Shown: piece by piece, positions 58,403-64,000 of the stretch
Layout of the letters: the number at the start of each line of letters is the position of its first letter
Numbering within the stretch: position 1 is the stretch's first letter
Assembly: GCA_963544155.1 (NCBI GenBank)
Contig: CAUUDW010000005.1
Location: forward strand, 3,889-67,888
From: Nanoperiomorbus sp963544155
GTDB taxonomy: Bacteria > Patescibacteriota > Saccharimonadia > Saccharimonadales > Saccharimonadaceae
DNA length: 64,000 nt
Direction: 5' to 3'
Program-made: the position numbers and the translations under genes
The notes under the pieces: model-generated
What the model saw: the letters and a program-made list of their open reading frames with translations, nothing else
The model's database searches: none
Told to the model about the DNA's origin: nothing

Positions 58403-61147
58403 ATGACAAAGAAAAGTTCATCAAGTAAGACTAAGACGGTGCGCAGTAATACTAGGGGATCAAGCGAGACCGGTAGACGCTATGCTACCTACTCCGGCTT
58501 AGCCAAGATTAGGGGCAAGAGTCAGCGAGAGATTAATAAGGAGCGTAAGCTCAGGCGTAAGGCCGAGTATCTCGCCACCTTGCCGAAGAATCCGGCCAAG
58601 CGTCTGCTGGCTCGGCTCAATCCCAGGCACCTGGCTAAGTTTTGGTTCTCGATGGACGGACTCAAGATGCTGGGTAAGATCTTTGGGGTTGCCCTACTTT
58701 TGCTGGTACTGGCAGGCATCGGCACTTACTTTTATTTTCGCAATGAGCTCAAGAGCCTCCAGCCGTCTGAGCTGGCTAAGAGGGTCCAGACTACCGTTAC
58801 TAAATATTACGATCGCAATGGTCAGCTTCTCTGGGAAGATACCGGCACAGGCGAATATCGCCTGGTGGTTGACTCGAAGCAGATCAGTAAATACATGAAA
58901 GACGCCACAGTGGCGATCGAGGATCGTCGCTTCTACGAGCATAGCGGCGTATCACTTACCGGCACGCTAAGAGCTATTATTAATAACGTCTTTCGTCGAG
59001 GTTCGACCCAGGGCGGCTCGACGCTGACCCAGCAGCTGGTCAAGCAGGTTTTCTTTGAAGATGAGGCGGGCGACCGTGGCATTTCCGGCATCCCTCGCAA
59101 GATCAAGGAAGCAATCCTGGCGACTGAGGCGGAGCGGATCTACAGCAAAGACCAGATCTTGACCATGTATCTCAACGAGTCGCCCTATGGTGGACGTCGT
59201 AATGGTGTCGAGTCGGCCAGCCAGACCTACTTCGGTAAATCTGCCAAAGATCTGACTATCGACGAAGCCGCTCTACTGGCCTCTATCCCGCAGTCACCGA
59301 CTCTATTTAACCCCTATAATACCGACGGTAATGCTCAGCTCCTAGAGCGCCAGAAGACCGTCATTAACTATATGATGGAGCAGGGCTTCATCTCTAAGGC
59401 GGACGGTGAAGCCGCCAAGAAAGTCGCCGTACTGGACAAGGTCAAGCCGGCCGATAATCAGCTTAGTGGTGCCAAAGCGCCCCACTTCATCCAGATGGTC
59501 AAAGACGAGCTGACCGACAAGCTGGGTGCTAAAGTCATGGGGCAAGGTGGACTGACGATCAAGACGACTCTGGATATGCGAGTCCAAGGCGTACTGGAGG
59601 GCGAGATGACCAAGTTATTTGAGGGTAATCTGTCCTGGCTGCCCCGCAGCTACGGCTTTGATAACGCCTCATTTACTATGATTGACAATCAAACCGGGCA
59701 AATCCTCGGAGTGATGGGCAGCCGCAATTACAACTTCCCCGGTTACGGTGCAGTCAATGCCGCCACCTCATTTATCCAGCCCGGCTCCAGCGTCAAGCCG
59801 CTGGTTTACGCCGCTCTCATCGACAACCAGAATAACAAAAACGGCACTTACGGTGCCGGGTCGATCATCCCCGATACCCCCATCCCCCAGAATGTTTATC
59901 GTACTTCCGATGGCACGTCAGTCCAAAATGCCGATCGACGCTTTAAGGGCAATATCCCCATCCGCCAAAGCCTAGCCGGCTCTCGTAATGTGCCGGCCAT
60001 CAAGGCGATGTCGCTTAATGGCGTCGAGGCCACCCAGAAGTTCATCCGCTCCGCCGGTGACGCTAGCTACTGTACTGACGGTTCTGATACTAATGCCGGT
60101 CTCGCTTCGGCTATCGGCGGCTGTGGCGCTAAGCAGGTTGAGCACGCCAACGCCTTCGCCACGATTGCTCGAGGTGGCATCTACAAACCCTATGAGACTG
60201 TCATTGAGGTGACTAATTCACAAAAGGAAAAGCTCTACGAATGGAAGGATGGTGATGGTACTAAGGTAATGGATAGTCAGACTTCGTACATCATCTCTGA
60301 TATCCTGAGCGATGATTCGGCTAGAGTAGCTACCTTCGGCTGGCGACCGCAAGGCTTCTACGTTAACGGCGTTAAGACGGCTACTAAGACCGGTACCTCC
60401 AACCTTGGTTACTACCCGAAAGACCTCTGGATGATGAGCTACACCCCCAAGGCTACTCTAGCCGTCTGGACCGGCAATCATGTCCCCAAGGCACTGCGAG
60501 GCGGCGATGGAGCCAGTCTGGGACGAATCGTGTCAGATATCACCAGCAATGTCTACCATAACATCTTCCGAGCCGACGGCACCTGGAAACCGGGCGATTG
60601 GTTCACCCGACCAAACGGCATACAGACCCTGCTTCTTAATGGTGCTAAAGATATCTACCCCTCCTGGTACAACAAGAAGAGCAAGACTAGTGACGCCATC
60701 AAGATGACCTTCGACCGAGTCACTAAGCGCCGTACCACCGAGTGTACCCCCGAGGGAGCCAAGGAGACTATTGACGTGATCAGAGTGACTGACCCGGTAT
60801 CACGCACTACCACCTTGACGCCGCCTAACGGCTATGATGTAAATTCATACGACAACTATCACCATTGTAGCGATGTCGCTCCGTTTATCTCAGATATCAC
60901 CGCTACCAAGGACGCCGGCTCCGGTAAATATATCGTCTCTGTCTTGGCTAAGGCCGGCACCCACCCCATTACTGCCGTCACCATTAGTGTCAATGGTAAT
61001 ACTTACGATGCCAACGTTGGCGATACCGGCTCGTGGGATGCAACGATCAACGACTTATCCGGCTCGGTTAATATCAGCACTACCGTTCGAGACGAAGGTT
61101 ACTACACCCAGACGATGTCTAAGACCTTGGAGTTAGCCAAGAAATGA
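58403..61147 (+). CDS. Class A penicillin-binding protein (PBP1)
   Basis: The 914-residue protein has a long basic cytoplasmic tail (about 1-90, SSSKTKTVRSNTRG), one membrane helix (about 96-116, GVALLLLVLAGIGTYFYF) and a GT51 glycosyltransferase (about 170-330). The GT51 signatures are ATVAIEDRRFYEHSGVS, RGSTQGGSTLTQQLVKQ and LNESPYGGRRNGVESASQTYFGK. The transpeptidase has the active Ser in QPGSSVKPLVYAAL, GSRN and KTGTSNLGYYPKD. A C-terminal Ig-like region from about 820 carries two Cys in the linker. It polymerises and cross-links peptidoglycan. SD-like GAGAGGG precedes the ATG, and TGCTAAAAT further up is a likely -10 box. Confidence 0.93.
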   Translation: MTKKSSSSKTKTVRSNTRGSSETGRRYATYSGLAKIRGKSQREINKERKLRRKAEYLATLPKNPAKRLLARLNPRHLAKFWFSMDGLKMLGKIFGVALLLLVLAGIGTYFYFRNELKSLQPSELAKRVQTTVTKYYDRNGQLLWEDTGTGEYRLVVDSKQISKYMKDATVAIEDRRFYEHSGVSLTGTLRAIINNVFRRGSTQGGSTLTQQLVKQVFFEDEAGDRGISGIPRKIKEAILATEAERIYSKDQILTMYLNESPYGGRRNGVESASQTYFGKSAKDLTIDEAALLASIPQSPTLFNPYNTDGNAQLLERQKTVINYMMEQGFISKADGEAAKKVAVLDKVKPADNQLSGAKAPHFIQMVKDELTDKLGAKVMGQGGLTIKTTLDMRVQGVLEGEMTKLFEGNLSWLPRSYGFDNASFTMIDNQTGQILGVMGSRNYNFPGYGAVNAATSFIQPGSSVKPLVYAALIDNQNNKNGTYGAGSIIPDTPIPQNVYRTSDGTSVQNADRRFKGNIPIRQSLAGSRNVPAIKAMSLNGVEATQKFIRSAGDASYCTDGSDTNAGLASAIGGCGAKQVEHANAFATIARGGIYKPYETVIEVTNSQKEKLYEWKDGDGTKVMDSQTSYIISDILSDDSARVATFGWRPQGFYVNGVKTATKTGTSNLGYYPKDLWMMSYTPKATLAVWTGNHVPKALRGGDGASLGRIVSDITSNVYHNIFRADGTWKPGDWFTRPNGIQTLLLNGAKDIYPSWYNKKSKTSDAIKMTFDRVTKRRTTECTPEGAKETIDVIRVTDPVSRTTTLTPPNGYDVNSYDNYHHCSDVAPFISDITATKDAGSGKYIVSVLAKAGTHPITAVTISVNGNTYDANVGDTGSWDATINDLSGSVNISTTVRDEGYYTQTMSKTLELAKK

Positions 61148-62424
61148 CCAAGCCGACCAAAAAGGGTACACATAAAGCAACGAAGACCGGGGCTAAGACC
61201 AAGGCCATTGATCGACCGTCGCAGATTGACCCCGACACCAAGCGCAACCATAAGGCAAGAGAACGTAAGCTAATACCCGCTAGACAGGCAGCTTACTATG
61301 TCCTCGCCTTTGGCTTCTCGGCTGCCACCATAGCTCTTTTCCCGGTCGAGGCAAACTTGTCTAAGCCACTCCTCACTCGACCATACAACTTTTACCGCCT
61401 GGCTATCATTATCCTCGCCATCGTCTTTCTCTTGCTTGCCACCAAGCCGTCTTGGGGTAATACTCCGCCCAGCCACGAGCCGTCACCTAAGGCTCGTCAA
61501 TGGCTCTTACGCCTCAGTGTCGCCTTACCGATAGTTGCCCTCATTTTCTTAATCATCCAGCTGGTCACGCCCCAGTTCGCCGCTTTGCTGGTTCGTAAAG
61601 AATCGTGGCCCTTTTTCCGTAACGCCATCTTCATCAAGAGTGCCTGTCAGCTCGTAGCCGCTATCGCCTTTATCAAAGTCGCCCGTCACTACTTTAGGCA
61701 ACGTCAACGCTTGGCAATGATTCTAGCTATCGCCATGGTTCTGCTCCTAGGACTAATGATCGGCGAGGAGTTAAGCTGGGGGCAGCGAATCTTTGGCTGG
61801 GGTACGCCATCATTCTTAGCTGAGATTAATTCCCAGTCAGAGATAAACTTGCACAACATCAACACTCAGCTTACTCAAAATATTCTTTATTTTGGCGGTT
61901 GGTTACTACTCATCGGCTTCGCCTTCTGGCGAGAGAGTCTGGCTAAGCTACTCCGAAAGTGCCCTAAGGTCAGGCTGGACTTCTTAATAGACTGGCTGCC
62001 ACCCGGCTGTTTCGTCGGGCTCTTCGCCGTCGGCTTCGCCTTCTGCGACCCTCTGGTGTCCGACAGCGGTCTCTACTGCTCATCTAACTTATTTATCATC
62101 TTGGCGACAGCCTGCTTACTATTGACTAAGCTCAGATGCCGACTTAAGCTTCGATCTCAGCCGAGCTCCACTCCAGCCCTAGACGATACTGATGACAATA
62201 GACATCAGGTTCTCCGGCTAGGAATATCCTTCCTCTGCTTCATAGTAGTACTGACCGGCAATTTATTTAATGCAGAGCTCTGGAATTACAATCCGGGAGC
62301 ACCGACCGAGTATCTTGAGCTGTTCATCAGCCTCGGTATTATGACCTGGGCGTTAATCGTCAAGTCTCGCCTAGTCAAGGCTAAAGGCAAGAGTTCTCCG
62401 ACCAAAACACCGAAGAGAGCCTAG
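61144..62424 (+). CDS. Polytopic membrane protein with EELSWGQRIFGW motif
   Basis: The 426-residue protein has a basic N-terminal tail (about 1-48) and eight or so membrane segments. Its most conserved-looking part is MIGEELSWGQRIFGWGTPSF followed by INSQSEINLHNI (about residues 202-235), a pattern I recall from uncharacterised bacterial membrane proteins. Charged residues inside an otherwise hydrophobic region suggest a catalytic or binding site in or near the membrane. The start overlaps the PBP stop (ATGA at 61144-61147), so the two are translationally coupled and a cell-envelope role with the PBP is likely. The biochemical function is unknown. Confidence 0.75.
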   Translation: MTKPTKKGTHKATKTGAKTKAIDRPSQIDPDTKRNHKARERKLIPARQAAYYVLAFGFSAATIALFPVEANLSKPLLTRPYNFYRLAIIILAIVFLLLATKPSWGNTPPSHEPSPKARQWLLRLSVALPIVALIFLIIQLVTPQFAALLVRKESWPFFRNAIFIKSACQLVAAIAFIKVARHYFRQRQRLAMILAIAMVLLLGLMIGEELSWGQRIFGWGTPSFLAEINSQSEINLHNINTQLTQNILYFGGWLLLIGFAFWRESLAKLLRKCPKVRLDFLIDWLPPGCFVGLFAVGFAFCDPLVSDSGLYCSSNLFIILATACLLLTKLRCRLKLRSQPSSTPALDDTDDNRHQVLRLGISFLCFIVVLTGNLFNAELWNYNPGAPTEYLELFISLGIMTWALIVKSRLVKAKGKSSPTKTPKRA

Positions 62425-62427
62425 AGG

Positions 62428-63387
62428 CTATTTATTAGCCAGTCGAACCATCTCCGCCTCAGCAACCGTGCTGTTTGACTGACGTCGAGGCGTGCGAGGA
62501 CGACGTGGCTGTTTCTTCGTAACCTCATCATCGTCGCTTCCGTCGGTCTGATTCGCCTGGATATGCTTGGGCTGATTATGACGACCGGGTCGTTTCTTGG
62601 CTAGTTGATCGGAATGAAAAGCGGATGTCAGCCGAGTCGATCTCGCCTCTTCACCGCTTCGCTTCGACTTACCCGGCTCGTTCTGCCCGGTAGTCCGCAC
62701 CTTCTTAGCAAACATCATCCGCCCCGCCTCGGTTTGTAGCGAACGGACGATCTCGACCGTCAAGCGATGACCGATCTGCGCCTTAGCATCCTCTACCACC
62801 ACCATCGTGCCGTCCTCGAGATATCCCACCGCCTGATCCCGATTCGCGCCTGGCTGAATTAGCGCTACCTCTATTCGCTCACCCGGTAGCAGTTGAGCTC
62901 GGAGCATTTGCGACAGCTCATTAACGTTGATTACAGTCAGATTAATAACTTTAGCCACCTTATTCAGGTTGTAGTCAGTGGTGGCAATAGAAGCGTCGTA
63001 CTTTTGCGCCAGCTCAAGCAACCGCTCATCAACTCCACCCGAGTCGACCAGCCCATCATTGACGATGGCTACGCTGACGGCATCCATCCGCTGAAGTACC
63101 CGGATGTTATCCAGCCCCTTGCGGGCCCGCAGCCTTTTGTCGTGATCTGCCTTGTCAGCTAATAGCTGTAATTCACGCACCACTGAGCGCGGAATGATAA
63201 TCTCTGCCGTGATCACACCGGAGCGGGCTACGTCGACGATTCGTCCGTCCATGATTGAGCTGGTATCCAGCAAGATGGAGCCTCGAGCTACCTTAGGGTT
63301 ACGCTGACGTAGTTTGAGGACCATTAACAAGGTCGTCTCGATAAATGTCGCCACCACTAAAGCAGTAGCAAATGATTGCATGTTCAT
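62428..63387 (-). CDS. PIN-TRAM domain protein (YacL-like), membrane-anchored
   Basis: The 319-residue protein has one short N-terminal membrane segment (about 5-23, FATALVVATFIETTLLMVL) in place of the four helices of classical YacL. A PIN nuclease domain follows with ILLDTSSIMDGRIVDV (first Asp), VVRELQLLADKADHD (Glu) and YDASIATTDYNLNKVA (later Asps). A TRAM domain (about 165-225, LPGERIEVALIQPG) comes next, then a long basic disordered tail ending QSNSTVAEAEMVRLANK. All four PIN acidic positions are present, so RNase activity is likely. A TATACT promoter and an AAGGA site give a leadered message. Confidence 0.85.
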   Translation of the reverse strand: MNMQSFATALVVATFIETTLLMVLKLRQRNPKVARGSILLDTSSIMDGRIVDVARSGVITAEIIIPRSVVRELQLLADKADHDKRLRARKGLDNIRVLQRMDAVSVAIVNDGLVDSGGVDERLLELAQKYDASIATTDYNLNKVAKVINLTVINVNELSQMLRAQLLPGERIEVALIQPGANRDQAVGYLEDGTMVVVEDAKAQIGHRLTVEIVRSLQTEAGRMMFAKKVRTTGQNEPGKSKRSGEEARSTRLTSAFHSDQLAKKRPGRHNQPKHIQANQTDGSDDDEVTKKQPRRPRTPRRQSNSTVAEAEMVRLANK

Positions 63388-63443
63388 AAATCAATAATTC
63401 CTTTCAGGAGTAGTATATCATATTAAAGCGTGAGTCAGTACAC

Positions 63444-63465
63444 TTGCATTGACCATACAATGCAA
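63444..63465. repeat. 8-bp perfect inverted repeat
   Basis: TTGCATTG and CAATGCAA are separated by six bases, about 57 bases upstream of the PIN-TRAM start and outside its promoter. It could be an operator or a small hairpin. Confidence 0.45.
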
Positions 63466-63542
63466 TGTAACCCGTAACGATAATTAACCCTGTAATTCAG
63501 AGCATGGTCTGTAATTTCCCCATACACATAACTCTTTGACAC

Positions 63543-63652
63543 ACGAGTAGTGCAGGCGGTCTCCTCAGGCTTGGCACCGCATAAGTCACCACGTGCACTG
63601 GATAGCTTACTGCTATATCAACAGCCTTCGTCAACCACACTGTACTACTCGT
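63543..63652. other. Putative structured RNA element, 110 nt
   Basis: ACGAGTAGTGCAG (63543-63555) pairs with CTGTACTACTCGT (63640-63652) as a 13-bp stem with one wobble. It encloses about 84 bases that contain a smaller hairpin (GCGGT...ACCGC). No coding frame or known RNA signature was recognised and the transcribed strand is unknown. A closed stem of this length with no gene argues for an RNA structure. Confidence 0.4.
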
Positions 63653-63750
63653 ACCTAGGAGCGCTTATTTTAATCAAGATTAGACCATGGAATGAGGCTG
63701 GGGAAATTACAGACGTATAAATAATTAGGTCTTTTAGCCCAGAGTAATCA

Positions 63751-63829
63751 TGAGGGGCGGATTTATCACGGATTACCGAAGACTTCGTCAGCGTCTGAGG
63801 GAAGACGTGATGAATCTTTGAGCCCCTCA
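63751..63829. other. Long-range hairpin downstream of the partial gene
   Basis: TGAGGGGC (63751-63758) pairs with GCCCCTCA (63822-63829). Inside, GATTxATCACG pairs with CGTGATxAATC, giving a stem of about 18 bp in two parts that encloses a smaller AGAC/GTCT hairpin. It lies just 3' of the minus-strand partial gene and may be its 3' UTR structure or a separate RNA. No poly-T follows. Confidence 0.45.
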
Positions 63830-63845
63830 CACCAAAGGGTACAAC

Positions 63846-64000
63846 CTAACTCACTATCACCCTGAGAGCTTGCTTCATCCGGTTGTAACCGGCTCGGTTC
63901 ATACTATCGGCAACGAAATTGCCATGGGGTTTATTCATAGTACCCTTATGATTCTCGCCATAGTCCCAGACCGGGTAGTGAGCACAGAAGTCCTCAAAGC
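63846..64000 (-). CDS. C-terminal end of an unrecognised protein (partial)
   Basis: An open minus-strand frame enters from the right window edge and ends at TAG 63846-63848. The 51 visible codons include HYPVWDYGENHKGTMNKP, then HGNFVADSMNRAGYNRMKQ, a mixed polar sequence that looks like real protein. The family was not recognised. The start lies beyond the window. It is listed because the frame is open to the edge and the composition is protein-like. Confidence 0.45.
   Translation of the reverse strand, partial: FEDFCAHYPVWDYGENHKGTMNKPHGNFVADSMNRAGYNRMKQALRVIVS

Noticed and set aside
1..64000. CRISPR array
   Set aside because: No regularly spaced direct repeats and no cas genes were seen anywhere in the window.

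Overview
The window looks like chromosome of an ultra-small, host-dependent bacterium of the candidate phyla radiation, most likely a Saccharibacteria (TM7)-type genome. This is an inference from compact gene order, standard code with normal TGA stops (which argues against Gracilibacteria and Absconditabacteria), an rpsP-khpA-trmD block without rimM, a reduced envelope and translation gene set, and a very large share of genes that appear to be transcribed without a leader. No rRNA is present, so the placement rests on gene content only. Core genes are moderately GC-rich. Several blocks (about 0.1-2.1, 18.1-22.0, 43.5-45.2 and 48.4-50.7 kb) are visibly richer in A+T and carry the accessory genes.

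Layout. 0-2.2 kb: an A+T-rich glycosyltransferase, an IS30-type transposase remnant and a multiply frameshifted unknown gene. 2.4-18 kb: housekeeping and envelope genes, including a PLD-family protein, an FKBP isomerase, pheT-pheS, small membrane proteins, an aquaporin, rmuC, a sugar-kinase-fold protein, exonuclease III, smpB, a broken glycosyltransferase next to an intact one, a glutaredoxin, thioredoxin reductase and a glycogen branching enzyme. 18.05 kb: tRNA-Gln, followed by a 1202-residue putative nuclease/helical-repeat defence protein. 22-31 kb: HD protein, DUF2974 hydrolase, a two-gene dinB operon, HdeD-like protein, UppP, a P1B ATPase with an altered CPx motif and a catalytically dead GH13 protein. 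31-36 kb: a putative small RNA, trmD-khpA-rpsP, an acidic protein, two tRNA-Leu genes and an FAD oxidoreductase. 36-40.5 kb: a PadR regulator with a BceAB-like ABC transporter, and a YbhB protein. 40.6-51.4 kb: a defence island holding type III Mod and Res with an OLD-like ATPase/TOPRIM protein between them, a Fic protein, a truncated hsdM coupled to a membrane protein with a lysozyme-like motif, and radC. 51.5-63.4 kb: a DrrAB-like exporter, a ParA remnant, rsmD, recG, tyrS, a class A PBP, a polytopic membrane protein and a PIN-TRAM protein. The right end holds two large inverted-repeat structures and the 3' end of an unrecognised gene.

How the parts fit. The uppP, PBP1, glycosyltransferase and GH13 genes serve envelope and glucan metabolism. 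The trxB and glutaredoxin genes supply thiol redox. The recG, dinB, rmuC, xth and radC genes supply repair. The most distinctive genome-wide signal is an extended -10 box (consensus TGCTATAAT or TGCTATACT) placed 5-9 bases, most often 6, before the start codon. Transcription would then begin on the start codon itself. This pattern let me correct many gene starts. The strongest candidates for undescribed biology are the standalone 1202-residue defence protein, the OLD-like gene embedded in the type III operon, and the hsdM-remnant/lysozyme-like membrane gene pair.
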